A stretch of 64,000 nucleotides of DNA. Origin: Moraxella canis (GTDB lineage Bacteria > Pseudomonadota > Gammaproteobacteria > Pseudomonadales > Moraxellaceae). The translations under genes were made by a program, and so were the position numbers. The notes beneath the pieces were generated by a model, which was not told where the DNA came from, did not search any database, and worked only from the letters and a program-made list of their open reading frames with translations. The first letter of the stretch is position 1; every line of letters begins with the position of its first letter. Location: positions 1 to 64,000 of the forward strand of contig NZ_MUXT01000006.1 of the NCBI RefSeq assembly GCF_002014965.1, read 5' to 3'. Shown here piece after piece: positions 36,252-45,123 of this stretch.

Positions 36252-37025
36252 ATGACAACCACGCTTTCACATGATGAGATACGTAAGTTTGACTATTCTA
36301 AAGACAGCCTAAAAGATAAAATCATCTTAGTGACTGGTGCCGGAGATGGTATTGGTAAGGTGGCGGCACTGACTTATGCCAAATGTGGCGCGACAGTGCT
36401 TTTGCTTGGTAGAACGCAGTCAAAGCTTGAGGCGGTGTACGATGAGATTGAAGAGTTAGGACTACCGACGCCTGCGATTTTGCCCATGGATCTTGAAAAA
36501 GCAAGCTTTGCACAGATGCAGGAGCTGGCAGGGCTGATCGAAAAAGAGTTTGGTCATATCGATGGCGTGCTACATAACGCCGCCATCTTAGGGGCATTGA
36601 CGCCGCTTGAGATGTACGATCCGATCACCTTTGAGCAAGTGATGAAGGTCAATACAACTGCAGTGTTTATGCTCACCCAAAGCCTGATTCCACTGCTGCG
36701 AGCAGCCCAAAGCGGCTCTGTGGTATTTACAAGTAGTAGCGTTGGCGCTAAGCCAAGAGCATTTTGGGGGGCGTATGCGCTCTCAAAACAAGCCGTCGAA
36801 GGCATGGTGAGTATTTTTACCCAAGAAACCCAAAACATGACAGCGCTTCGGTTTAATTGTATTAATCCTGGTGCCACACGCACCAATATGCGCGCGCACG
36901 CTTTTCCTGGCGAAGACCCTTATACGCTCAAAACGCCCGAAGACATTATGCCTGCGTATGTGTATTTGATGACAGATGAAGCTTCTGGCGTCAAAGGTCA
37001 AGTGATTGACTGTCAGCCAAAATAA
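36252..37025 (+). CDS. yciK: YciK-family short-chain dehydrogenase
   Basis: A 257-residue SDR oxidoreductase. The cofactor loop is LVTGAGDGIGKVAALTYAK and LHNAAILGALTPLEM replaces the usual NNAG. The catalytic Ser is in VVFTSSSVGAKPR and the Tyr-Lys pair in WGAYALSKQAVEGM. The C-terminal NCINPGATRTNMRAHAFPGE is the YciK pattern. The substrate is unknown. It lies 44 bp after gph on the same strand, matching a gene order seen in Acinetobacter relatives. Confidence 0.88.
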   Translation: MTTTLSHDEIRKFDYSKDSLKDKIILVTGAGDGIGKVAALTYAKCGATVLLLGRTQSKLEAVYDEIEELGLPTPAILPMDLEKASFAQMQELAGLIEKEFGHIDGVLHNAAILGALTPLEMYDPITFEQVMKVNTTAVFMLTQSLIPLLRAAQSGSVVFTSSSVGAKPRAFWGAYALSKQAVEGMVSIFTQETQNMTALRFNCINPGATRTNMRAHAFPGEDPYTLKTPEDIMPAYVYLMTDEASGVKGQVIDCQPK

Positions 37026-37182
37026 GCCGCTTTGAGTTGATACAGCGTTGTGGCTGCAGTGACTTAGCCTAAATTTCAGGCAAGCTGTCATACTAATTTT
37101 ATAAACTACCCACAAAGCCCATTAAGCCTTGGTCTTGGGCGGCTGTTATCTGACTTTTAAAATTCACCAAATAGGTGCTATC

Positions 37183-38499
37183 GTGAGCTTATTTCAAAAC
37201 TTCTTGATCATTTTGGCGCTGATTTTGACATCGAGTTTTTTCTCGATTTCTGAAATCGCCTTAGCAGGCTCAAGAAAAATCAAACTCAAATTATTGGCAG
37301 AATCAGGCGATGATCGCGCTGATAAAGTACTAGCCTTGCAAGAAAACTCGGCTGATTTTTTTGCCACTTCTCAAATCGGGCTTAATGCCGTTGCCATCTT
37401 GGGCGGTTCGGTGGGCGAAAGCGCGCTACGCCCTTATTTTGCCGAGTGGCTTGGCTTGGTGTATCAAGGACCTTGGCTTGACAGCATTGCCTTTTTTTCT
37501 TCATTCATCTTGATCACGCTGCTATTTATTTTATATGCCGATTTGATCCCTAAGCGCATCGCGATGATCAATCCTGAACGCGTGGCTTTGGTGGTCATCA
37601 ATCCGATGATTTGGACGATCCGTGCGGTCAAGCCGCTTGCGTGGATCATCAACACCATCGCTGATCTGACTTTTCGTCTGTTTAAGGTCAATACCGCGCG
37701 CGATGACAGCATCACTTTTGATGACATCTCTGCCATCGTCGATGCCGGTGCCGAAGCGGGCGTCTTGATGGAGCAAGAGCAGCATTTTATTGAAAATGTG
37801 TTTGAGCTTGAAGAGCGTACAGTGCCATCGTCGATGACGGCGCGTGAAGATGTGGTGTATTTTACTCTCAGTGAAAGCGAAGAAAGCATCCGCCAAAAAA
37901 TCGCCGATTATCCGTATTCTAAATTTTTGGTGTGTAATGAGCACATCGATCAAGTTATCGGCTATGTCGATACCAAAGATATCTTGGTGCGCATATTAAG
38001 TGAGCAGCCGATTTTTCAGCTTAATGAGTCCACCATCCGCAATGTGCTCATCATTCCAGATACGCTGACTTTGTCTGAGCTTTTGGATAAGTTTCGTGCA
38101 AGTAATGAAAAAATGGCGGTAGTGATCAATGAATATGCGTTGGTGGTCGGTGTCATTACGCTGTCAGATATCATGATGACGGTGATGGGCGACTGGGCAG
38201 CAGCAGAGCCTGAAGACTTACAAATCATTCGCCGTGATGAAAACTCTTGGCTGATCGATGGCATCACGCCCATCGATGATGTCAAGCATGCGCTTGATAT
38301 TGATGGGTTTCCTGATTGGGATCATTATGAGACTTTGGCGGGTTTTATCATGTATCGTCTGCGTAAGATTCCACGCCCTGCAGATTGGGTGGAGCATGAA
38401 GGCTTTAAATTTGAAGTGGTGGATATTGATCATTATAAAATCGATCAGCTCTTGGTCACGCGCCTAGAACAACCGACCGAGGGGTCTGAAGAAAGCTAA
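37183..38499 (+). CDS. CNNM/CorC-type membrane protein with CBS domains (hemolysin family)
   Basis: About 438 residues. The N-terminal CNNM (DUF21) domain has about four membrane helices (SLFQNFLIILALILTSSFFS, SEIALAGSRKIKLKLLAESG, residues 1-190). A CBS pair is marked by VPSSMTAREDVVYFTLSESE and AVVINEYALVVGVITLSDI. The C-terminal CorC/HlyC domain (SWLIDGITPIDDVKHALDI) follows. Relatives are implicated in magnesium or cobalt efflux; hemolysin is a historical name. GTG 37183 with AGGTG 5 nt upstream is preferred over TTG 37129. Confidence 0.87.
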   Translation: MSLFQNFLIILALILTSSFFSISEIALAGSRKIKLKLLAESGDDRADKVLALQENSADFFATSQIGLNAVAILGGSVGESALRPYFAEWLGLVYQGPWLDSIAFFSSFILITLLFILYADLIPKRIAMINPERVALVVINPMIWTIRAVKPLAWIINTIADLTFRLFKVNTARDDSITFDDISAIVDAGAEAGVLMEQEQHFIENVFELEERTVPSSMTAREDVVYFTLSESEESIRQKIADYPYSKFLVCNEHIDQVIGYVDTKDILVRILSEQPIFQLNESTIRNVLIIPDTLTLSELLDKFRASNEKMAVVINEYALVVGVITLSDIMMTVMGDWAAAEPEDLQIIRRDENSWLIDGITPIDDVKHALDIDGFPDWDHYETLAGFIMYRLRKIPRPADWVEHEGFKFEVVDIDHYKIDQLLVTRLEQPTEGSEES

Positions 38500-38559
38500 A
38501 AGGCGCTTTGAATCAGCTGTTTGTCGTTAGAACATAAAAATTAAAAATAAGGAACTGAT

Positions 38560-39639
38560 ATGGCATCAAATGCACGATTTGGTTTGCCCATTTGGTCAAT
38601 GCTATTGCCATTGGTGGCTTGGGGATTGTTTTTTGTTGGGATTAAGTCAAATATATGGCTGCAGATTTTGGGCGGTATATTCTTAATTGGTAGCGTGTTA
38701 TCGGCAGTTTATCACGCTGAAGTGGTGGCGCATAAGGTTGGTGAGCCTTTTGGTACCATCATTTTGGCATTGGCGATTACCATCATCGAAGTGGCGCTGA
38801 TCATCTCACTGATGGTCGCAGGCGGTGATAATGCCCCTTACTTGGCGCGCGATACGGTCTTTGCGGCGATCATGCTGATCTTAAATGGCATTCTTGGGGT
38901 GTCTTTGATGATTGGCGGGCTTAAGCACCGAGAGCAGTTTTTTGGTCAAAAATCAGCCAGTACCGCACTCATCACCTTGGTGTCGATTTTGGTGATGACG
39001 CTGATTATGCCAAATTTCACCACATCCACCGCCCAAGGCACCTACTCAGCAGCGCAGCTGATCTTTGTGGCGCTGGCGTCTTTGGTGCTTTATAGCTCTT
39101 TTATCATGGTGCAAACTGTGCGACACCGTGATTATTTTTTGGCAGCAGATGATGACTTGGATCATCACGCCGAGCCGCCGAGCGCTCAAGTGACCGCAGC
39201 AAGCTTTGTGTTTTTGTTGATCTGTCTGGGCATCGTTGTGATGCTTGCCAAGAGCCTAAGCCCTAGCATCGAAGCTGCGGTGGTGGCGATGGGCGCACCA
39301 GCAGCACTGGTGGGTGTGATTATCGCTGCGGTGGTGCTGTTGCCAGAAGGCTTGGCGGCTTTGAATGCCGCGCGCCGCAACCGTTTTCAGACCAGCCTAA
39401 ACCTAGCGCTGGGATCAGCCTTAGCAAGCATTGGTCTGACCATTCCTGCGGTGACGATCGTGTGTCTGATGTATGACATTCCGCTGGTGCTGGGCTTGGA
39501 TGGCAAATCCATGGTGCTGCTTGGTTTGTCCACTTTTATTGTCATGCTCTCGCTCAATCAAGGGCGCACCAATATCTTGTATGGCATCGTGCTATTGGTC
39601 AATTTGGCAGCGTATATCTTTACCATCATCGTGCCTTGA
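38560..39639 (+). CDS. chaA: Calcium/proton antiporter ChaA-type
   Basis: A 359-residue CaCA-family membrane protein with about 11 helices in two inverted halves. The two alpha-repeat motifs are visible: VGEPFGTIILALAITIIEVALI in the first half and VVLLPEGLAALNAARRNRFQ with SLNLALGSALASIGLTIPAV in the second. E. coli ChaA exports Na+, Ca2+ or K+ in exchange for protons at alkaline pH. ATG 38560 follows AAGGAACTGAT. It is preceded by the CNNM ion-transport gene, 60 bp away. Confidence 0.9.
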   Translation: MASNARFGLPIWSMLLPLVAWGLFFVGIKSNIWLQILGGIFLIGSVLSAVYHAEVVAHKVGEPFGTIILALAITIIEVALIISLMVAGGDNAPYLARDTVFAAIMLILNGILGVSLMIGGLKHREQFFGQKSASTALITLVSILVMTLIMPNFTTSTAQGTYSAAQLIFVALASLVLYSSFIMVQTVRHRDYFLAADDDLDHHAEPPSAQVTAASFVFLLICLGIVVMLAKSLSPSIEAAVVAMGAPAALVGVIIAAVVLLPEGLAALNAARRNRFQTSLNLALGSALASIGLTIPAVTIVCLMYDIPLVLGLDGKSMVLLGLSTFIVMLSLNQGRTNILYGIVLLVNLAAYIFTIIVP

Positions 39640-39771
39640 TCGTTCGTGCTTAAGCTTAGTAATCTTTGTACAAAAAATAATACTCAGCGCTGATTTGTCT
39701 TGCATTCTAAAAATTATAATTTATAATAACTGCTAATATGTTCATTACTATTTATAATTAAAGGAATTGCC

Positions 39772-40695
39772 GTGAGCACGACATTACGACAGCTAAGAGC
39801 CTTTGTGCTTGTCGCTGAACAAAATAGCTTCACCAAGGCAGCAGAGACGCTTTGTTTGACTCAGTCGGCGCTGTCTGGACTGATTAAGGAGCTTGAGCAA
39901 AATCTGGGCGTCAAGCTGTTCGACCGCACGACGCGCAAATTACACCTGTCTGATGCTGGTGTTCGGCTGCTGCCGCAGGCTCGGCGCGTGCTCAATGAGA
40001 TGTCGGTCTTAAACGAAAAAGTCAGTAATCTGAAGTCGCTGCACCAAGGGCATGTGCGCCTAGCGGTCTCGCAGCAGCTGTCCGCCAGTGCGATGCCAAA
40101 GTTTGTGGCGAAGTTTTGTGACATTCATCCTAATATCCAAGTGACGCTCACCGACTGCTCGGTCGATGATGTGGTGGAGCATATCGAAAATTTAGAAGCC
40201 GATTTGGGCGTTGCGCCTGAGCGTGCGTATTCTGATGATTTAGAAGCGGTTGTGTTGTTTTCTTCGCCATTTTATTTGGTGCTGCCTGCTACTCATCCAT
40301 TTGCCAAAAAAGATGTTTTGCGCTGGACGGATTTATTAAATGAACGCTTGATCACGCTCAATGGTCCTTTTATCAAAAGCCTACAAAATGAGCTGCCAAC
40401 CCAAATTTCAAGCCGTATTTTTAATCCTGATTTTGAAGTGAATTTTTTATCGACAGCACTGGGCATGACGCGTATGGGACTTGGTGTGACCTTGTGTCTG
40501 TTATACGCCGCTGAGTGGGTCGAACAAAATGGCTTGGTGATGCGACCGATCGCCGATCCTGTCGTTGAGCGAAAATTTTTATTATACACCCATAAAAACC
40601 GCTCTTTGTCACCTGCGGCATTGGCATTTAAGGAGTTTTTGGAGCAAAATGCGCACGAGTTTTTGGTCAGCCACTCAAAAGCAGCTGGCATCTGA
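39772..40695 (+). CDS. LysR family transcriptional regulator
   Basis: A 307-residue regulator. The N-terminal winged helix-turn-helix is typical (LRQLRAFVLVAEQNSFTKAA, TLCLTQSALSGLIKELEQNL, FDRTTRKLHLSDAG), followed by a linker helix and a two-lobed effector domain. The start is GTG with AAGGAA 5 nt upstream. It is in line with, not divergent from, its neighbours chaA and the aromatic aminotransferase, so the targets cannot be guessed from position. The effector is unknown. Confidence 0.92.
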   Translation: MSTTLRQLRAFVLVAEQNSFTKAAETLCLTQSALSGLIKELEQNLGVKLFDRTTRKLHLSDAGVRLLPQARRVLNEMSVLNEKVSNLKSLHQGHVRLAVSQQLSASAMPKFVAKFCDIHPNIQVTLTDCSVDDVVEHIENLEADLGVAPERAYSDDLEAVVLFSSPFYLVLPATHPFAKKDVLRWTDLLNERLITLNGPFIKSLQNELPTQISSRIFNPDFEVNFLSTALGMTRMGLGVTLCLLYAAEWVEQNGLVMRPIADPVVERKFLLYTHKNRSLSPAALAFKEFLEQNAHEFLVSHSKAAGI

Positions 40696-40836
40696 TCAGG
40701 CGCCAGCACTTGATCGGCGACCTTAGACGGTCTTAAAGGGTTTAAAAAACTTTTGCCAAATTTTCATCCAAAATATATTGGATTTGCGTTATACTAACTG
40801 TGTTTTGATCAACTTGACAATGAAAAGGATAAGCCC

Positions 40837-42033
40837 ATGTTTGAACATGTGACCCCCTATGCAGGCGACCCGATTTTGGGTTTGATGGATAAATATGCCC
40901 AAGACCCACGCACTGACATCAAAGTCAATCTTGGCGTGGGCGTGTACTATACCGAAGATGGCAAATTGCCTGTGCTTGAGTGCGTGAAGACCGCCGAATC
41001 TCAAATCGTCAATCCGCCGCGTCCCCGTGGATACCTGCCGATGGATGGTTTGCCTGGTTATCGTCAGGCGTGCCAAGACTTATTATTTGGTAAAAACCAC
41101 CCAGCAGTTGTCGAAGGTCGTGTGGCGACCATCGCAACCTTGGGCGGTTCTGGCGCGCTCAAAGTTGGCGCTGACTTTATCCACGAGTGGTTCCCTGATG
41201 CCAAGTGCTATGTGTCGGATCCAACTTGGGCAAACCACATCGGTATCTTTGAAGGTGCGGGCATCGAAGTGGCAAAATATCCTTACTATGATCCTGCCAC
41301 GATCGGCGTAAAATTTGATGAGCTGTGCGAGTTTTTCAAAACCCTGAATGAAAATGATGTGGTGCTACTCCACCCATGCTGCCACAACCCAACTGGCGTG
41401 GATTTGACTCGTTCTCAGTGGGATGTGTTATTACAAATTGTCAAAGATCAAAAGCTGATCCCATTCATGGACATTGCTTATCAAGGCTTTGGCGATGATA
41501 TGGATGATGATGCGTACGCCATCCGCCGTGCGGTAGAGATGGGCTTGACGGTGTTTGTGTCCAATTCATTCTCAAAAAATTTATCTTTGTATGGAGAGCG
41601 CGTCGGCGGTCTGTCTGTGGTCTCACCAACCAAACAAGAAGCTGATGTGGTGCTGGGTCAATTAAAATTCACCGTTCGCCGCATCTACTCAAGCCCACCT
41701 GCGCATGGTAATTATGTCGTGGATACCGTCATGAATGATGATGCGCTATTTAGACTGTGGGTGGGTGAGGTGTATGAGATGCGTGATCGCATCCGCGAAA
41801 TGCGCGAAAAGCTTCAGGCTGCCTTGAGCGCTAAGCTGCCAGAGCGTGATTTTAGCTACTTTACCAAACAGCGCGGTATGTTCAGCTTCACTGGTCTGAC
41901 CAAAGAACAAGTGATTCGTCTGCGTGAAGAATTTGCGGTATATATGGTTGAAAATGGTCGTATGTGTGTGGCAGGTCTGAATAATGCCAATGTAGAGTAC
42001 GTCGCCAATGCCATGGCAGAAGTGCTGAGATAA
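40837..42033 (+). CDS. tyrB: Aromatic amino acid aminotransferase (class I)
   Basis: A 398-residue PLP enzyme of the AspC/TyrB group. The start MFEHVTPYAGDPILGLMDKY and VNLGVGVYYTEDGKLPVL are typical. ATLGGSGALKVGADF is the cofactor phosphate region and HPCCHNPTGVDLT has the conserved Asn. The PLP lysine is in SNSFSKNLSLYGERVGGLS, and the substrate arginine is expected near MFSFTGL in the last domain. It transaminates tyrosine, phenylalanine or aspartate; TyrB versus AspC cannot be settled from sequence alone. Confidence 0.9.
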   Translation: MFEHVTPYAGDPILGLMDKYAQDPRTDIKVNLGVGVYYTEDGKLPVLECVKTAESQIVNPPRPRGYLPMDGLPGYRQACQDLLFGKNHPAVVEGRVATIATLGGSGALKVGADFIHEWFPDAKCYVSDPTWANHIGIFEGAGIEVAKYPYYDPATIGVKFDELCEFFKTLNENDVVLLHPCCHNPTGVDLTRSQWDVLLQIVKDQKLIPFMDIAYQGFGDDMDDDAYAIRRAVEMGLTVFVSNSFSKNLSLYGERVGGLSVVSPTKQEADVVLGQLKFTVRRIYSSPPAHGNYVVDTVMNDDALFRLWVGEVYEMRDRIREMREKLQAALSAKLPERDFSYFTKQRGMFSFTGLTKEQVIRLREEFAVYMVENGRMCVAGLNNANVEYVANAMAEVLR

Positions 42034-42045
42034 GTTGTATTATCC

Positions 42046-42083
42046 AAAAAACACCAAATCATGAAGGTTTGGTGTTTTTTTTT
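42046..42083 (+). terminator. Terminator of tyrB
   Basis: A 13-bp perfect stem (AAAAAACACCAAA with TTTGGTGTTTTTT), 9-nt loop and extended T run, starting 13 nt after the aminotransferase stop. Confidence 0.9.
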
Positions 42084-42110
42084 AATTTAGTTTATGAATG
42101 GATAATAAAC

Positions 42111-42126
42111 TGTTCCACGTGAAACG
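42111..42126. other. parS: parS-like ParB binding site
   Basis: TGTTCCACGTGAAACG matches the chromosomal parS consensus (TGTTNCACGTGAAACA) at 15 of 16 positions. It lies in the 157-bp gap between the convergent tyrB and pepA genes, between their two terminators, where transcription would not disturb a nucleoprotein complex. parS sites nucleate ParB spreading and cluster near the replication origin, so this suggests the segment is origin-proximal. No parA or parB gene is in the window. Confidence 0.75.
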
Positions 42127-42146
42127 ATCAAACAGAATATTAAGAT

Positions 42147-42172
42147 AAAACGCCGCCCATCGGCAGCGTTTT
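42147..42172 (-). terminator. Terminator of pepA
   Basis: AAAACGCcGCC pairs with GGCaGCGTTTT across a CATC loop with one mismatch. On the minus strand it is followed by a T-rich tract, 19 nt after the pepA stop. Confidence 0.75.
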
Positions 42173-42190
42173 ACACGTTTGCAAATCTTC

Positions 42191-43702
42191 TTAGGCTTGG
42201 CTGCGTAGATACTGAGTCAGCAGGGCGACAGGGCGACCTGAAGCACTGGCGGTGCTGCCACTTTTCCAAGCAGTACCGGCAATATCAAGGTGCGCCCATG
42301 CTTGACCTTCTTTGATGAATCTTTTTAAGAAACAGGCTGCGGTCACAGAGCCTGCTTCACGCCCCCCGATATTTTGAACATCGGCGACTTTTGAATTCAG
42401 CTGCTCATTATACGTCTCATCCAAAGGCATGTGCCACACCAAATCCCCGGTGTATTCGCTGGCTGCTTCTAAGGCAAATAAAGTGTCTTCATCGTTACTA
42501 TACATGCCTGAGCGGACACTGCCAAGTGCAATCACACAAGCACCTGTCAATGTGGCAGTGTCAATGATGACGCGCGCATCATAGTGCTCTTGGACATAGC
42601 ACAGTGCATCACACAGCACCAAACGCCCTTCGGCATCAGTATTTAAGATCTCAACAGTCGTACCATTCATGGCGGTTACGACATCACCAGGGCGAGAAGC
42701 GCGTGCCGATGGCATATTTTCGGCGCAAGCAAGCACCGCCACCAAATCAATCTCAAGTCCAGCTTCGGCAACTGCACGAACAGTCCCTAAGATGGATGCT
42801 GCACCGCCCATATCAAATTTCATCTCTTCCATGCCAGCAGCAGGTTTCAAAGAGATGCCACCACTGTCAAAGGTCAAGCCCTTGCCAACCAAAGCAAATG
42901 GGCGCTCAAGCTTGGATTTCTTGGTGTTTTTGCTGGATTTGCCATAATACTCGATGACGGCGAGTTTGCCTTCTGCATCTGAGCCTTGTGATACGGCGAG
43001 AAAACATCCCATACCAAGCTTTTGCATGTCTTTTTCGCCAAGTACGCTGACTGAGATGGTGTCTTCGTAATCTTTGGCGAGCTGCTTTGCTTTTTGGGCA
43101 AGTTCGCTTGGATTCAGCAAATTTGGCGCTTCATTGGCGACATCGCGCGCGGTAGTCATACCAGCCGCTGTTGCCTTGGCGAAAGTTAAGGCATTGTCGT
43201 AGTCGTCTTGAGCGTCTTTATTGCTGATGATGATCACTTCTTCGAGCAAGTCGGCATCTTTTGGCTTGGCTTTATGATGCTCAAAACGATATCCTGCGCC
43301 AATCAAAGCGGTAACAAATTGGGTAAAGTGAATTTGGCAAATGGTATCGCCCCATAAAATTGCCGCGGCTGGGGTATTTTTGATGGCTGTATAGGCAGCT
43401 TGAGCAGCTTTGGCGATATTGTCAGCCAATTTATCCAATTTACCAATACCAACCACGGTGACCACAGGAAAATCCTTATCATGGATGGCATAATCAGTCA
43501 CGCTATCGCCCATGCCGCCCTTGAAGTGACTGTGTTTGATCAAATCAGCGGCGCGCGATAGATATTCTGCATCGCCCAAATTGCCCAAAATTTGACCTTG
43601 ATCATCAGCAAATACCACGATGGTGGGTAGGGATTTATTTTTTGTGGCTTTTTTGAGCGACAGTGCGTCTTTGACACTGATATGAAATGTGTGTGCTGGC
43701 AT
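42191..43702 (-). CDS. pepA: Leucyl aminopeptidase (M17)
   Basis: A 503-residue cytosolic di-metal aminopeptidase. The N-terminal domain is variable. The catalytic domain has VGKGLTFDSGGISLKP with the metal-binding Lys and Asp, MKFDMGGAASILGTVRA, the signature NTDAEGRLVLCDAL and TLTGACVIALG. It trims N-terminal leucine and other residues from peptides; E. coli PepA also binds DNA at cer sites. ATG 43702 has AAGGAA upstream. It is divergent from lptF, with which it shares a 272-bp region, a gene order kept in E. coli and many gammaproteobacteria. Confidence 0.95.
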   Translation of the reverse strand: MPAHTFHISVKDALSLKKATKNKSLPTIVVFADDQGQILGNLGDAEYLSRAADLIKHSHFKGGMGDSVTDYAIHDKDFPVVTVVGIGKLDKLADNIAKAAQAAYTAIKNTPAAAILWGDTICQIHFTQFVTALIGAGYRFEHHKAKPKDADLLEEVIIISNKDAQDDYDNALTFAKATAAGMTTARDVANEAPNLLNPSELAQKAKQLAKDYEDTISVSVLGEKDMQKLGMGCFLAVSQGSDAEGKLAVIEYYGKSSKNTKKSKLERPFALVGKGLTFDSGGISLKPAAGMEEMKFDMGGAASILGTVRAVAEAGLEIDLVAVLACAENMPSARASRPGDVVTAMNGTTVEILNTDAEGRLVLCDALCYVQEHYDARVIIDTATLTGACVIALGSVRSGMYSNDEDTLFALEAASEYTGDLVWHMPLDETYNEQLNSKVADVQNIGGREAGSVTAACFLKRFIKEGQAWAHLDIAGTAWKSGSTASASGRPVALLTQYLRSQA

Positions 43703-43974
43703 ATCTTTTCCTTATTATATTGAGTGAATGAGTGAAGCTAACTGTCAGGTGATCCACGCACCATATCAGCTCCCAAACTTAGTGTAGCATAAATGAAGGC
43801 ATGAAAAAATCAAATTTGCTTCATCTGATCAAATTGTGATCAAATTCAAGCGGTCAGCTAAGCTTGGCTGCTGCAAAACTTGGCAACAAAATAAACTGAG
43901 CAAACCGCTTAAAACCGCCATGAATTTTTGCTATTATAAGCTATTTGCCACTTAATTTTTGGAAATCAAGCTTT

Positions 43975-45123
43975 GTGATTTTACGTCGCTATATCACCAC
44001 ACAAGTCGCTTCAACCACTGCCTTGGTTTTGGGTTTTTTGGTGGTCATGCTGCTTGGTGGTCGTCTGATTCGCTATTTTGGGATGGCGGCAGAAGGTGGG
44101 CTCAATGTCGGCGTACTGTTTCGTCTGATTGGCTATAATTTGCCTTATTTTCTTGAGCTGATTTTGCCATTGTCTTTTTTTATTGGTTTGATGTTGGTGT
44201 TCGGGCGACTGTATGCAGATCATGAGATGGCGGTCATGAATGCCAGTGGCATCAGCCGAGGGCGAGTGGCGCGCCTACTCATTCCGCTGGTGGCGGTGCT
44301 GATGTGTGTTGAGGGCTGGGTTTCTATGGTGGCTAAGCCCTGGGGCATGGAGCGCGCTACCAATATCTGGCAAGAGCAGTCGGTGGCTCAGGTTTTTGAT
44401 TTACTTCGCCCCCAAGAGTTCATCAGTAGTGGTGATTATCATCTATATGTAGGCGAGATGGGCGCCAATCGTGAATTTTTAAAAGATGTCATCATCATTC
44501 AGATGAATCCTGCCCAAACAAATAGCGCTAAGCCAAGCCAGACCGCTCAAAGAGATTCCATCATTTTTGCCAAATCTGCCACACATGTTGAGAATGCCAA
44601 TGGGCAAATTCAGCTAGACTTGCAACAAGGTCGACGCTATGAAGTGGATCCGACCAGCCGCCAGTACAGTCAACTTGGCTTTGAGCGCTATCGCATTACC
44701 TTATCGGCAGAGCGCCCCGAAGGTACCAATCACATGCGTATCGAAGGCGTGAGTACCGCTGAGCTTTTGTCAATCATTCAAGGTCGCTCCAAGCGTGATA
44801 ATCCGCAAGAAGCATATGCCGAGCTTGGTTATCGTCTGAGCATGCCTTGGCTGATCTTATTGGCGATCTTATTGGCGACTCCTTTATCTTATGTGCGACC
44901 GCGTCAAGGCAGATGGTACAAATTGGTGCCAGCGATTTTGATTTATGTTGCAGGCGTGCTTGTGGTGATTTCTTTAAAAGATACCATCATCAAAGGCAAA
45001 TTCCCACCAGTGATCTATGCCGCTGCTCTGCTGATGATGATGGCGGTGGCAATGTATCTGAATTATCATGGGCGAGTGATGGCGCGTCTTCGTCTTGAGC
45101 GTCAAGGTGGAGATGTGGCATGA
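43975..45123 (+). CDS. lptF: LPS export ABC transporter permease LptF
   Basis: About 382 residues of the YjgP/YjgQ family. It has three N-terminal helices (TTALVLGFLVVMLLGGRLI and on), a large periplasmic jellyroll domain (residues about 130-270) and three C-terminal helices. The conserved FGRLYADHEMAVMNASGISR cytoplasmic coupling segment is present. With LptG and the ATPase LptB it extracts lipooligosaccharide from the inner membrane. GTG 43975 (VILRRYITTQ) fits the family start; TTG 43945 would add ten unlikely residues. It overlaps lptG by 4 bp. Confidence 0.92.
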   Translation: MILRRYITTQVASTTALVLGFLVVMLLGGRLIRYFGMAAEGGLNVGVLFRLIGYNLPYFLELILPLSFFIGLMLVFGRLYADHEMAVMNASGISRGRVARLLIPLVAVLMCVEGWVSMVAKPWGMERATNIWQEQSVAQVFDLLRPQEFISSGDYHLYVGEMGANREFLKDVIIIQMNPAQTNSAKPSQTAQRDSIIFAKSATHVENANGQIQLDLQQGRRYEVDPTSRQYSQLGFERYRITLSAERPEGTNHMRIEGVSTAELLSIIQGRSKRDNPQEAYAELGYRLSMPWLILLAILLATPLSYVRPRQGRWYKLVPAILIYVAGVLVVISLKDTIIKGKFPPVIYAAALLMMMAVAMYLNYHGRVMARLRLERQGGDVA

